From Paenibacillus glacialis (GTDB lineage: Bacteria > Bacillota > Bacilli > Paenibacillales > Paenibacillaceae), in contig NZ_LVJH01000017.1 in the NCBI RefSeq assembly GCF_001637205.1, positions 124,001 to 188,000 of the forward strand: a stretch of 64,000 nucleotides of DNA, read 5' to 3'. Positions 36,514 to 46,636 of the stretch are shown here, piece by piece. The notes under the pieces are model-generated. The model was not told the origin of the DNA and did no database searches. It saw only the letters and a list, made by a program, of their open reading frames with translations. The position numbers were made by a program, and so were the translations under genes. Position 1 is the first letter of the stretch; every line of letters begins with the position of its first letter.

Positions 36514-36520
36514 TGAAAAT

Positions 36521-37384
36521 ATGGCAAAAGGTTTACGTGATATTAAACGTCAGATCAAGAGTGTACAGAGCACCAAACAGATCACCAAAGCAATGGAAAT
36601 GGTAGCTGCTTCCAAACTTAGAAGAGCACAAGAGAAGGCTGCTGCAGCCCGCCCTTACTCAGATAAGCTTAAAGAAGTGGTGTTCAGCATTGCATCCGCT
36701 ACGAAAGACATCACTCATCCGATGTTTGAGAAGCGACCTGTAAAGAAAACAGGTTATTTGGTTATTACTTCTGATCGTGGTCTTGCTGGCGGATATAATA
36801 CAAATATTTTAAAAAAAGTAATGGTTACTATTGCTGAACGTCATCAGTCTAAAGATGAGTACGAAATATTCGTAATTGGCCGTAAGGGCCGTGAGTATTT
36901 CCGTCGCAGAGAGCTTCCTGTGGTTGAAGAGCTGACAGACTTGTCTGACACGCCTTTGTTTGCAGATATCAAATCCATCGCTTATGCAGCAGTTCAACGT
37001 TTTGAATTGGGCCATATCGATGAATTGCATATTTGCTATAACCGTTTCGTGAATGCTTTGACACAGGTTCCAGAAGTTGACCAGTTGTTGCCAATGGTAA
37101 CCGTCAATATGAATGCTGCTGTGACTGCATCTTATGAATATGAACCTTCCGCAAATGCTGTATTGGAAGTGCTTTTGCCTAAATATGCAGAGACACTAAT
37201 CTTTACTGCCCTGCTTGATGGTAAGGCTAGTGAATTAGGATCGAAGATGACGGCGATGGGTAGTGCAACTAAGAATGCTACGAAGATGATCGGAGATCTT
37301 CAGTTGACCTATAACCGTGCCCGCCAAGCGGCAATTACACAAGAAATATCAGAGATTGTGGCTGGAGCAGATTCTCAGTCCTAA
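36521..37384 (+). CDS. atpG: F1Fo ATP synthase subunit gamma
   Basis: Central rotor shaft. The N-terminal helix MAKGLRDIKRQIKSVQSTKQ with ITKAMEMVAASKLRRAQ and the C-terminal TYNRARQAAITQEISEIVAG are diagnostic; 287 residues. The 177-bp gap after atpA is unusually long and is filled by the three tandem stem-loops, whose last arm ends just before the ribosome binding site. Confidence 0.98.
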   Translation: MAKGLRDIKRQIKSVQSTKQITKAMEMVAASKLRRAQEKAAAARPYSDKLKEVVFSIASATKDITHPMFEKRPVKKTGYLVITSDRGLAGGYNTNILKKVMVTIAERHQSKDEYEIFVIGRKGREYFRRRELPVVEELTDLSDTPLFADIKSIAYAAVQRFELGHIDELHICYNRFVNALTQVPEVDQLLPMVTVNMNAAVTASYEYEPSANAVLEVLLPKYAETLIFTALLDGKASELGSKMTAMGSATKNATKMIGDLQLTYNRARQAAITQEISEIVAGADSQS

Positions 37385-37448
37385 GATTCATTGTGAATAT
37401 GAATTACGTACCAAAGCCATGTAAGTTATTTCAAGATATTAATCTTAA

Positions 37449-38888
<1,440 letters not shown>

Positions 38889-38931
38889 ACTGTCTCTGTT
38901 ATTCTAAGGCTTTCCAAGCTGGTTAATCTCC

Positions 38932-38988
38932 GAATAGCTAAGCTAAGCTTTCGAAGTAAGCTATTCTACGAATAGCTTTTGAAGGAGG
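38932..38988 (+). promoter_or_regulatory. Alternating stem-loop leader of atpC
   Basis: GAATAGCT (38932-38939), AAGCTATTC (38958-38966), loop TAC, GAATAGCTT (38970-38978), then GGAGG at 38984. The middle arm can pair with either neighbour. The spacer AAGCTAAGCTTTCGAAGT resembles the GCTTWCGA spacers of the fni, atpG and glyA leaders. Confidence 0.6.
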
Positions 38989-38995
38989 GGAATTA

Positions 38996-39412
38996 ATGAA
39001 CACTTTTTTATTAGAAATCGTTACGCCGGATCATGCAGCTTACTCTGGTGAGGTCAATGGCGTGAGTGTACGTGGTATTGAAGGGGAATTAGGTATATTA
39101 CCTGGTCATATCCCATTCATAACTCCTCTACAGGTAGCTCCGGTTAGCATTAAAATAGGGAATGAATATACCTCTATTGCAGTAAGTGGAGGTTTTGTGG
39201 AAGTACGTAAAGATAAAGTGGTAATTTTAGCGGAAAGTGCGGAGCTTGAGACTGATATTGATGTTGAACGTGCAATTGCTGCGAAAGAGCGTGCAGAACG
39301 TCGTATCGTTGCAGTGAAAAAGAATCAAGCGGATATTGATTTCCAACGTGCTGAGCTTTCCCTAAAGAAAGCCATGAATCGGATTAACGTGCATACCAGT
39401 TCCAAGAGATAA
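38996..39412 (+). CDS. atpC: F1Fo ATP synthase subunit epsilon
   Basis: Regulatory/rotor subunit: an N-terminal beta-sandwich (EIVTPDHAAYSGEVNGVSVRG, GELGILPGHIPFITPL) and a C-terminal helical hairpin, IAAKERAERRI to the end. 138 residues. Last gene of the operon, closed by a strong terminator. Confidence 0.97.
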   Translation: MNTFLLEIVTPDHAAYSGEVNGVSVRGIEGELGILPGHIPFITPLQVAPVSIKIGNEYTSIAVSGGFVEVRKDKVVILAESAELETDIDVERAIAAKERAERRIVAVKKNQADIDFQRAELSLKKAMNRINVHTSSKR

Positions 39413-39424
39413 GATATTTTAAGA

Positions 39425-39462
39425 AACAGTCAAGCTAATTCTTAGCTTGACTGTTTTTTTTG
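39425..39462 (+). terminator. Terminator of the atp operon
   Basis: 14-bp arms (AACAGTCAAGCTAA and complement) with a TTC loop and TTTTTTTTG. Confidence 0.95.
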
Positions 39463-39715
39463 TTATAAGGGACCATGCGTTGACTTTGCACCCAAACATT
39501 CAATGGATCATCTGACCATTATTTTAATTAGAGGATGATATTGGCATTTTTAGGAGCTATCGATCACGCTTTATCAAGTGTTTCTTATAAAAAAAATAAA
39601 TAGTTACAAAAAAAGCGTTTTCAAAAGTGGATTCTTTTTATGTAGGCAAGTATGATGGAAGAGTCGTATAAATAGCGTTAAGAACTGGAATTCAGAAAGG
39701 ATAAGATGAACGGGT
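39463..39715. other. Intergenic region after the atp operon, no gene recognised
   Basis: A/T-rich with poly-A runs. AAGCGTTTTCA near 39605 is half of a CcpA-like site but fails the other half. Nothing else could be supported. Confidence 0.35.
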
Positions 39716-39973
39716 ATGAATCAAAGCATATCAAATGCGGTCTCTGGTGCAGTAAGCGTCAGTGGATTGGTCTCGATTGTTGTATCGCTTTTTTGTATTT
39801 GGCTGTCATGGTGGGCTTTGCAGAATCTGAAGTTAGATCTTGTGATTCGTAATCCCCAAGGAACTCAAGGGAAGTTACTGCAGGTTCTTTTGGCCATCGT
39901 TCTAGGTCATTTTGTTGCTGGATTTCTGTTGGACTATTTGACGTGGAGTCAAATGATTCGTTATATGTTTTAA
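39716..39973 (+). CDS. ywzB: DUF1146 membrane protein (YwzB)
   Basis: 85-residue protein with two hydrophobic helices (about residues 18-36 and 57-76) and the WWALQNLKLDLVIRNPQGTQ turn typical of DUF1146/TIGR02327. The function is unknown. Its place between atpC and murA is conserved in Bacillales. Confidence 0.85.
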   Translation: MNQSISNAVSGAVSVSGLVSIVVSLFCIWLSWWALQNLKLDLVIRNPQGTQGKLLQVLLAIVLGHFVAGFLLDYLTWSQMIRYMF

Positions 39974-40283
39974 AAGGTTCATGAGTGGTTATATCTCTGT
40001 TAGGATTAATCTTTGAATGTAGCAGTGCTCTTATAACAATAACTCATCTCGAATAATCATATTTTTTTATGTCAACAATGGGAATAAGTAATTTTTTTCT
40101 TTGAACCTTTTATGAACTTACAACATAATGATAACTAACTGTTAACTGAGATATTAATCTGTAACTTTAAAAAACGCTTGTACACCTGAAATAATCAATG
40201 CTATGATGGAAGTTGGGAAAATAAGAGTGTATTTTCAGGAAGTTAGCATAAAAAGGAAAATTACGGACGCGGAGGGAATCAAG
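39974..40283 (+). promoter_or_regulatory. murA upstream region with putative promoter
   Basis: TTGTAC (40178-40183), 18 bp, TATGAT (40202-40207) is a plausible sigma-A promoter giving a leader of about 70 nt. The rest is A/T-rich with no gene recognised. Confidence 0.45.
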
Positions 40284-41636
40284 ATGAGCAAATTTATCGT
40301 CCGCGGTGGCAATAGATTGATCGGAAATGTAAAAGTTAGTGGGGCTAAAAACTCAGTTCTTCCGATCATCGCTGCCTCTCTATTAGGGGGAGAAGGGCAA
40401 AGCACAATTTACGACGCCCCCCCTCTAGACGATGTGATTACGATTACTAAAGTATTGGAATCGCTAGGTGTAAATGTAAGTTACGACAACGAAGTGTTAC
40501 GAGTGAACGCGGAGCAAATTACAACTTGTGAGGCGCCATATGAGTATGTTCGCAAAATGCGGGCTTCTTTTCTAGTCATGGGTCCATTGCTAACTCGCAT
40601 GGGATATACTCGAATTTCTTTACCAGGTGGGTGTGCCATTGGTTCACGACCGATTGACCAGCACCTGAAGGGATTTGAAGCTCTTGGAGCGGAAATCAAT
40701 CTTGGGCAAGGTTTTATTGAAGCCAAAAGTAACGGTAGACTACGTGGCGCCAAGATTTATTTGGATGTCGCAAGCGTAGGAGCCACTGAAAATATTATGA
40801 TGGCAGCTACGATGGCAGAAGGAACAACCGTTATCGAGAATGCAGCAAAAGAACCAGAAATTGTTGATTTGGCGAATTACTTGAACAGCATGGGTGCCAA
40901 AGTACGTGGTGCTGGTACTGGAGAGATTCGTATCGAAGGTGTCGACAAAATGTTTGGTGTAAAACATACTGTTATTCCTGACCGTGTTGAAGCAGGTACA
41001 TATATGGTAGCTGCTGCGATTACAGGTGGGGATGTATATGTAGAAGGTGCAATTGCGGATCATTTGGGTCCTGTCATCTCCAAGATGGAAGAGATGGGTG
41101 TGAAGATTGAACCAGACGAGAATGGAATTCGCGTCATTGCGAATCAACCTCTACGTTCTGTAGATATCAAGACACTTCCCTACCCTGGGTTTCCTACAGA
41201 TATGCAGTCTCAGATGATGTCTCTTTTACTTGTGTCGGAAGGCACTAGTGTAGTGACTGAGACCGTATTTGAGAATCGTTTCATGCATGTAGATGAATTC
41301 CAACATATGAATGCTGAGATCAAGGTAGAAGGCCGTTCAGCAATTATTACGGGTCGGGCTAAATTGAATGGTGCAAAAGTATGTGCAACAGATCTACGTG
41401 CAGGTGCAGCGTTAATCTTGCTTGGGCTTGTAGCGAATGGTACAACTGAGGTCAGTGGTGTACATCATATTGACCGCGGATATGTCCATATAGCAGAGAA
41501 ATTGTCAGCACTTGGTGCCGATATTTGGCGAATTACTGTAGATGAGCCTGTATTGGAGCCTGCGTCAGAACACTCGGTTCAACAGAAAGCCAAAGATGAA
41601 GTGAAGCGGTTCTCTGCTCAACCAACTTGGGTATAA
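40284..41636 (+). CDS. murA: UDP-N-acetylglucosamine 1-carboxyvinyltransferase
   Basis: First committed step of peptidoglycan synthesis: transfers enolpyruvate from PEP to UDP-GlcNAc. The fosfomycin-target cysteine is present (Cys117 in [16 protein letters not shown]), with [15 protein letters not shown] near the N-terminus and [19 protein letters not shown] at 40284 has GGAGGG 7 nt upstream, giving 450 residues; the frame is open upstream to 40203 without a site. The C-terminal tail after DEPVLEP is longer than usual. Confidence 0.97.
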   Translation: MSKFIVRGGNRLIGNVKVSGAKNSVLPIIAASLLGGEGQSTIYDAPPLDDVITITKVLESLGVNVSYDNEVLRVNAEQITTCEAPYEYVRKMRASFLVMGPLLTRMGYTRISLPGGCAIGSRPIDQHLKGFEALGAEINLGQGFIEAKSNGRLRGAKIYLDVASVGATENIMMAATMAEGTTVIENAAKEPEIVDLANYLNSMGAKVRGAGTGEIRIEGVDKMFGVKHTVIPDRVEAGTYMVAAAITGGDVYVEGAIADHLGPVISKMEEMGVKIEPDENGIRVIANQPLRSVDIKTLPYPGFPTDMQSQMMSLLLVSEGTSVVTETVFENRFMHVDEFQHMNAEIKVEGRSAIITGRAKLNGAKVCATDLRAGAALILLGLVANGTTEVSGVHHIDRGYVHIAEKLSALGADIWRITVDEPVLEPASEHSVQQKAKDEVKRFSAQPTWV

Positions 41637-41674
41637 TATATTAGGAATATTGTGTAGTCGTATAACGCTCATAC

Positions 41675-41719
41675 AACCAAAAAATCGAGCCTCGTAGGCT
41701 TGGTTTTTTGGTTTTTTTT
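41675..41719 (+). terminator. Terminator of murA
   Basis: AACCAAAAAA / TTTTTTGGTT with an inner AGCCT/AGGCT stem and a long T-run. Confidence 0.9.
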
Positions 41720-41874
41720 GCGTTAAAATGCTAAGCATATATATCTTTTTTAAATAGTAAATCTCATTCTCTCTTAAAATGGTTCTATCATATCTTCTGA
41801 ATTCATATTTATAAAGTAGATAGAGACGATAAGTAATAGACGATTGATGTGAGCGAATGGAGGTTTACCATACA

Positions 41875-43215
41875 ATGAAGGATCCCCGTCAGCAAATAAA
41901 AATTTCAATAGAACCATTACGCAAAGAGTTATTGTCCGAAGAAGTGACTCAATCTGTAGCACAAGAGCAGCTCACATTCGTACTGCCACCACAACCAGCT
42001 ATTCGGAATGTGGAAGAGCATCCTGAAGAGCATAAACAATTGCCGGAGGAAAGAGTTACATTCGGATTAGAGGCAGATAAGGTAGCATCCAATACTGCAC
42101 GCTTTAACGTACGCCACACACGTCGCGGTTTCGGTCGGTACTTCCATCGGCGCAACAACCATTCAGTGAACCGGCGTGTCCCGTCCGTCATATGGGCTAC
42201 GGCGGGTATGCTAACACTTGCACTTCTGCTACCGGTAGTCGTAGTGTTGTTTCGTCACCAGCCTGTGCCCCTACCAATACCGGAGCAATCCATAGAGGTG
42301 CCTGCTTCCTCAACTCCGTTGGTAGTGGAGGAACAACCCCAGGTAGCTGTATATTTGTCCAAGCTGGGTCAAATTGAGACGCTTCCACTTGAAGACTATG
42401 TAGTCGGCGTTGTTGCAGCTGAAATGCCAGCGGATTTCGAGGTCAGCGCACTGACAGCTCAGGCTATTGCAGCCCGAACATATATTGTGCAACGACTATT
42501 AGATAATGATAAGAGTGGGGTGCCCGTAGAAGGTGCAGATGTAACAGATACGATTGCCCACCAAGCCTATATATCTACAGAAACACTAGAGAAAGAGTGG
42601 AAGAGTAGTGGGAAGTCAACTCAACTAGCTAAGTTGCAGATTGCCGTGAAGAATAGTCGCAATATCGTTATGACGTATAAAGGAAAGCCGATCACTGCGT
42701 CCTTTTTCTCTACGAGTAATGGTTATACTGAGAATTCAGAAGATTATTGGAAGACTTCGATCCCTTACTTACGTAGTGTGCCAAGTCCCTGGGATAAAGA
42801 GATATCCCCACGGTATAAAGAAACTCTCACGATAAGTAAGAAACAATTTTTAAGTGATTTAGGACTATCGATCGCTATACCAACATTGAAGAATGATAGT
42901 TCCTCCCTTAACTCTCTCATTCATATTCTCTCAACAACAGAAGGACATCGTATAAAAGAATTAAATATTGGTGGTGTTACCTTTAGTGGGCGAGAAGTTC
43001 GAGAGAAGCTTGGGCTACGTTCAAGCCAGTTCTCCTGGGTGGCTTCAGGCAATGATATTGTCATTACCACATATGGTTACGGACACGGTGTAGGGATGAG
43101 TCAATGGGGGGCGAATGGGATGGCCAAGGAAGGGTATACAGCCTCTCAAATTCTGAAACACTATTATACTGGAATAGATTTTCAACAAGTTACTAAACTA
43201 CTCGCAAAAAAATAA
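41875..43215 (+). CDS. spoIID: Stage II sporulation protein D
   Basis: Membrane-anchored lytic transglycosylase of the DMP engulfment complex. A cytoplasmic N-terminal tail of about 100 residues, longer than in B. subtilis, is followed by one membrane helix (WATAGMLTLALLLPVVVVLF) and the SpoIID domain: LPLEDYVVGVVAAEMPADFE with the catalytic Glu, LTAQAIAARTYIVQ, and the C-terminal YGYGHGVGMSQWGANGMA. ATG at 41875 follows GGAGGT by 10 nt. It lies between murA and spoIIQ as expected. Confidence 0.96.
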   Translation: MKDPRQQIKISIEPLRKELLSEEVTQSVAQEQLTFVLPPQPAIRNVEEHPEEHKQLPEERVTFGLEADKVASNTARFNVRHTRRGFGRYFHRRNNHSVNRRVPSVIWATAGMLTLALLLPVVVVLFRHQPVPLPIPEQSIEVPASSTPLVVEEQPQVAVYLSKLGQIETLPLEDYVVGVVAAEMPADFEVSALTAQAIAARTYIVQRLLDNDKSGVPVEGADVTDTIAHQAYISTETLEKEWKSSGKSTQLAKLQIAVKNSRNIVMTYKGKPITASFFSTSNGYTENSEDYWKTSIPYLRSVPSPWDKEISPRYKETLTISKKQFLSDLGLSIAIPTLKNDSSSLNSLIHILSTTEGHRIKELNIGGVTFSGREVREKLGLRSSQFSWVASGNDIVITTYGYGHGVGMSQWGANGMAKEGYTASQILKHYYTGIDFQQVTKLLAKK

Positions 43216-43226
43216 TATAAAGAAAA

Positions 43227-43255
43227 GGTATAAAAGATTTCGTCTCGGTAACAAT
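43227..43255 (+). promoter_or_regulatory. Putative sigma-F promoter of spoIIQ
   Basis: GGTATA (43227-43232), 14 bp, GGTAACAAT (43247-43255); the -10 fits GGnnAnAnT exactly. SpoIIQ is forespore (sigma-F) controlled in Bacillus. Confidence 0.6.
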
Positions 43256-43274
43256 GGTTACAGAGGTGATAACT

Positions 43275-44012
43275 ATGAATGAACAAAACAAAAATCAATT
43301 GAATGGAGAAACTCCTAAACCATTAAAAGGAGGGCCTGTTAACAAGCCATCTTCATGGAAAAGGTTGTTGTCAAAACGCTGGATTTACCCGGCAGTCTAT
43401 ATGGCAGCAGTCGCAATTATACTAACTTTAGTGTGGGTCTATCAGGATTCCAGTCAGAAAGCACTTACTACAGACCCTACTACAGTATCTGATGGCATTG
43501 TCACAAAAGATACTGAAGTTGGTATAAACAAGTTGGACCCGGACGCGCTAGAAGTAATTGCTAAGGCGGAACAGATTGCATGGCCCGTAAGTAATGTCAA
43601 AGAAGTAAATGTTGTGAAACCGTTCTATGATCCAAAGGGTTCAGATGAGAATCATCAGGAAGCTATGGTTCAATACAAGGATACCTTTGTAACGAACACA
43701 GGAGTAGACTTAGCACGTGAGGATGATAAACCGTTTGAAGTCAAAGCGGCGCTTAGTGGTAAAGTCACTCGTGTAGAAAAACACCCATTGATGGGTAACG
43801 TAGTGGAAGTCACCCACGCGGGTAACTTTAAGACGGTGTATCAAAGTCTAACGGATACCAAGGTTAAGTTGGGCGAAGAGGTAATCCAAGGAAGTACGAT
43901 CGCAACTGCTGGACGTAGTGAAATGGAGAGTAGTCTCGGGAACCACCTACACTTTGAGGTATATGAGAACGATGTATTGGTCAATCCTGCGGAATTACTT
44001 CCTGTGAAATAA
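43275..44012 (+). CDS. spoIIQ: Stage II sporulation protein Q (M23/LytM-like)
   Basis: Forespore-side half of the SpoIIQ-SpoIIIAH channel. Short basic cytoplasmic tail, one membrane helix (YPAVYMAAVAIILTLVWVY, about residues 38-57) and a LytM domain. The first zinc-ligand position reads TNTGVDLA, where active M23 enzymes have HxGxD, while the distal HLHFEVY is kept. The domain is therefore probably non-catalytic, as in B. subtilis SpoIIQ. ATG at 43275 with AGAGGTG. It ends with its own terminator. Confidence 0.9.
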   Translation: MNEQNKNQLNGETPKPLKGGPVNKPSSWKRLLSKRWIYPAVYMAAVAIILTLVWVYQDSSQKALTTDPTTVSDGIVTKDTEVGINKLDPDALEVIAKAEQIAWPVSNVKEVNVVKPFYDPKGSDENHQEAMVQYKDTFVTNTGVDLAREDDKPFEVKAALSGKVTRVEKHPLMGNVVEVTHAGNFKTVYQSLTDTKVKLGEEVIQGSTIATAGRSEMESSLGNHLHFEVYENDVLVNPAELLPVK

Positions 44013-44064
44013 ATAAAGAAATTAAAGCAAAGCTAAAGTTCGAAGAAATGCTGAATTAAGCGGA

Positions 44065-44094
44065 AAAGACAGGGGAAACCCTGTCTTTTTGGTG
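44065..44094 (+). terminator. Terminator of spoIIQ
   Basis: AAAGACAGGG-GAAA-CCCTGTCTTT followed by TTGG. Confidence 0.85.
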
Positions 44095-44169
44095 ATTCCG
44101 AATGGCATCATAAATAACATGTCCACAAAATAAATGAGCATGACCAAGCTTGTCAAACATCTAAACTGC

Positions 44170-44197
44170 GAATATATAGGCACGCCCCTCATATAAT
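44170..44197 (+). promoter_or_regulatory. Putative sigma-E promoter of spoIIID
   Basis: GAATATA (44170-44176), 13 bp, CATATAAT (44190-44197) fits the sigma-E pattern. spoIIID is known to be sigma-E dependent. Confidence 0.5.
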
Positions 44198-44230
44198 GTA
44201 CCAAACTATCCACAGTAGGGAGGCGGGGGC

Positions 44231-44518
44231 GTGCACGATTACATTAAGGAACGGACGATCAAAATTGGACGTTGTATCGTGGAGACTAAGCAGACAGTCC
44301 GAACCATTGCCAAGGAGTTTGGCGTATCGAAGAGTACGGTGCATAAAGATTTAACGGAACGACTGCCTGAGATTAATCCCGATCTGGCTGATCAAGTTAA
44401 GCACATTCTCGAATACCACAAGTCAATCCGCCATCTTCGGGGAGGCGAAGCCACCAAAATTAAGTATAAAAAAACAAATAGCAAAAAGAGAGAGACAGTT
44501 GGAACAGCAAAGTCGTAA
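44231..44518 (+). CDS. spoIIID: Sporulation transcriptional regulator SpoIIID
   Basis: Mother-cell DNA-binding protein that tunes the sigma-E and sigma-K regulons. The 95-residue protein has the family helix-turn-helix VRTIAKEFGVSKSTVHKDLT (residues 23-42) and the basic C-terminal tail after HKSIRHLRGGEATKIKY. GTG start at 44231 with GGGAGG about 9 nt upstream. mbl follows, as in B. subtilis. Confidence 0.97.
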   Translation: MHDYIKERTIKIGRCIVETKQTVRTIAKEFGVSKSTVHKDLTERLPEINPDLADQVKHILEYHKSIRHLRGGEATKIKYKKTNSKKRETVGTAKS

Positions 44519-44636
44519 GTTTTAGTTAGATACGGACATTTCCCCGTTGAATCCATCCCCTAAAGTATGATATGTTAAAAGATGGTATAGCGTCGAAAAC
44601 TGTCTATACCATAAAATAACACTTTGGGGGCTCTTC

Positions 44637-45638
44637 ATGATGTTAAGCAAGGATATTGGAATAGATCTCGGCACGGCGAATGTGCTCATTTACGTCAAAG
44701 GGAGGGGTGTGGTTTTAAACGAACCTTCAGTTGTGACGATTGAAAGGGATACCAAGAAAATTCTTGCTGTCGGGGAAGATGCACGTCGTATGATTGGACG
44801 TACTCCGGGCAATATCGTGACGATTCGTCCGTTGCGTGATGGAGTCATTGCTGATTTTGAAGTGACTGAAACGATGCTTAAGTATTTTATCGACCGCGTG
44901 GGGGGACGTACCTGGTACAGTCGCCCTCGTATCCTCATTTGTGCACCAACCAACATTACTTCTGTAGAACAGAAGTCTATTCGAGAAGCAGCTGAACGAA
45001 GCGGAGCTAGAGAAGTATATCTAGAAGAAGAACCTAAAGCGGCAGCGATTGGTGCCGGTATGAATATATATGAGCCGAGTGGTAACATGGTTATCGATAT
45101 CGGCGGCGGAACGACGGATGTCGCTGTTATTTCTATGGGGGATGTCGTTACCGCTTCTTCTCTTAAAGTAGCAGGGGACAAGTTCGATGAAGCTATTATC
45201 AAGTACATAAAGAATAAATATAAGTTGCTCATTGGAGAACGCACGGCTGAAGACATCAAGGTGAATATCGGAACTGTACGTCCTGGTGGAAGTCAGGCTG
45301 AGATGGATATTCGTGGAAGAGATATGGTATCTGGACTACCTCTAACGATTACTGTCTCTTCTGGCGAGGTGCAAGAGGCGTTATGGGATCCGATTTCCTC
45401 CATTGTCTTAAGCGCTAAATCTGTATTAGAACGTACACCACCTGAGTTGTCTGCAGATATTATAGACAGAGGGGTAATCTTGACCGGCGGCGGAGCGTTA
45501 TTGAACGGACTGGATGAATTATTGTCTGATGAATTACGTGTCCCTGTATTGGTTGCGGAGGACCCGATGCACTGTGTTGTTAAAGGTACCGGAATTATGC
45601 TGGACAATTTAGATAAAGTGATTAAGAAAAGGTTTTAA
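44637..45638 (+). CDS. mbl: Rod-shape protein Mbl (MreB family)
   Basis: Actin-like filament protein guiding sidewall synthesis. Phosphate-1 motif DIGIDLGTANVLIYVKG, phosphate-2 VIDIGGGTTDVAVISMG and the adenosine motif GVILTGGGALLNGLDELL are intact. 333 residues. Position (spoIIID-mbl-flhO) identifies it as Mbl rather than MreB or MreBH. Two adjacent ATGs at 44637 and 44640 both suit the upstream GGGGG site. Confidence 0.94.
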   Translation: MMLSKDIGIDLGTANVLIYVKGRGVVLNEPSVVTIERDTKKILAVGEDARRMIGRTPGNIVTIRPLRDGVIADFEVTETMLKYFIDRVGGRTWYSRPRILICAPTNITSVEQKSIREAAERSGAREVYLEEEPKAAAIGAGMNIYEPSGNMVIDIGGGTTDVAVISMGDVVTASSLKVAGDKFDEAIIKYIKNKYKLLIGERTAEDIKVNIGTVRPGGSQAEMDIRGRDMVSGLPLTITVSSGEVQEALWDPISSIVLSAKSVLERTPPELSADIIDRGVILTGGGALLNGLDELLSDELRVPVLVAEDPMHCVVKGTGIMLDNLDKVIKKRF

Positions 45639-45705
45639 TACACCGATATATACTTTAGAAGCTAGATAATCTTATTTATAGATGTTAGAAAGGGGAATTA
45701 CCTTC

Positions 45706-46590
45706 ATGATAAGAGGGCTATATACGGCTGCATCTGGAATGATAACACAACAACGTCGCCATGACACCGTGACGCAGAATATTGCTAATATCAATACGAT
45801 GGGATACAAACAGGTTGATAGTGTAGCACGCTCATTTCCCGAAGTCCTCATTTCTGTTACAGGTGGAGATTCGAACAATAAGAATCGTCAGTTAGGTAAG
45901 CTTAATACTGGTGTCTTTATGGAGGAGAGTCTCTCCATGTTCGTACAGGGGGATATTACCGAGACTAATAAGTCAACTGATTTTGCGCTTCAATCTGATT
46001 TAACTGTGAATGATCCGGCTACGAGACAACCTATTCCATTTGATGCTAATGGTAAATATGTGGATGAAGACGGAAATACGATATACCAACCGCAATCCTT
46101 CTTTACCGTACAGGACGATCAGGGGCAGGTTAGATATACGCGTGATGGGAATTTTAAAGTTAATGCAAACGGGGAGTTGCTTACGTCTACTGGGTTCCAA
46201 GTACTAGGGGCGAACAATCAACCTCTTACCATAGCGGGGTCTATCGATAACCTTAAAGTGGATGGACAAGGGCGCATTATAGATATGACTACAGGGATGC
46301 CTACGGGCGCTTCATTATCCATAAGCGTTGTAAGTCAGCCTTATGAAATGGTACGAGAAGGTAATGGTGTATTTCGTATAGATAATGAAGATGCTGCAGG
46401 TGTCAGATTAAGTGCAATGGGCGATAATATTGATGTGCGGCAGGGTTATGTGGAGCGATCTAACGTGAACTCTACTCAAGCCATGGTGGATATGAATTTA
46501 GCCGCGCGAGCATATGAATCGAACCAGAAGGTTATTCAATATTATGATAGAAGTTTGGATAAGGCTGTTAATGAGATCGGTAGAGTATAA
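45706..46590 (+). CDS. flhO: Flagellar basal-body rod protein FlhO (FlgG-like)
   Basis: Axial rod/hook-family protein. The N-terminal rod motif is MIRGLYTAASGMITQQRRHD with TQNIANINTMGYK; the C-terminal repeat NVNSTQAMVDMNLAARAYES forms the second half of the coiled D0 domain. 294 residues. ATG at 45706 has AAAGGGG upstream; the frame is open from 45682. Paired with flhP, as in B. subtilis, where these genes complete the rod. Confidence 0.92.
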   Translation: MIRGLYTAASGMITQQRRHDTVTQNIANINTMGYKQVDSVARSFPEVLISVTGGDSNNKNRQLGKLNTGVFMEESLSMFVQGDITETNKSTDFALQSDLTVNDPATRQPIPFDANGKYVDEDGNTIYQPQSFFTVQDDQGQVRYTRDGNFKVNANGELLTSTGFQVLGANNQPLTIAGSIDNLKVDGQGRIIDMTTGMPTGASLSISVVSQPYEMVREGNGVFRIDNEDAAGVRLSAMGDNIDVRQGYVERSNVNSTQAMVDMNLAARAYESNQKVIQYYDRSLDKAVNEIGRV

Positions 46591-46636
46591 TAGGCTTATG
46601 GAGTGAATTTTGTACTTGAGGAGGTTAGACTAGATC

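Noticed and set aside
36395..36520. Evenly spaced 40-42-bp repeats (also 12711-12817) as a CRISPR array
   Set aside because: The whole period is conserved, with no variable spacers, only three units, and no cas genes nearby.
39600..39615. AAGCGTTTTCA as a CcpA site before ywzB
   Set aside because: Only half of the palindromic consensus is present.
44690..45259. 189-codon antisense frame within mbl
   Set aside because: Shadow of a highly conserved gene with no ribosome binding site.
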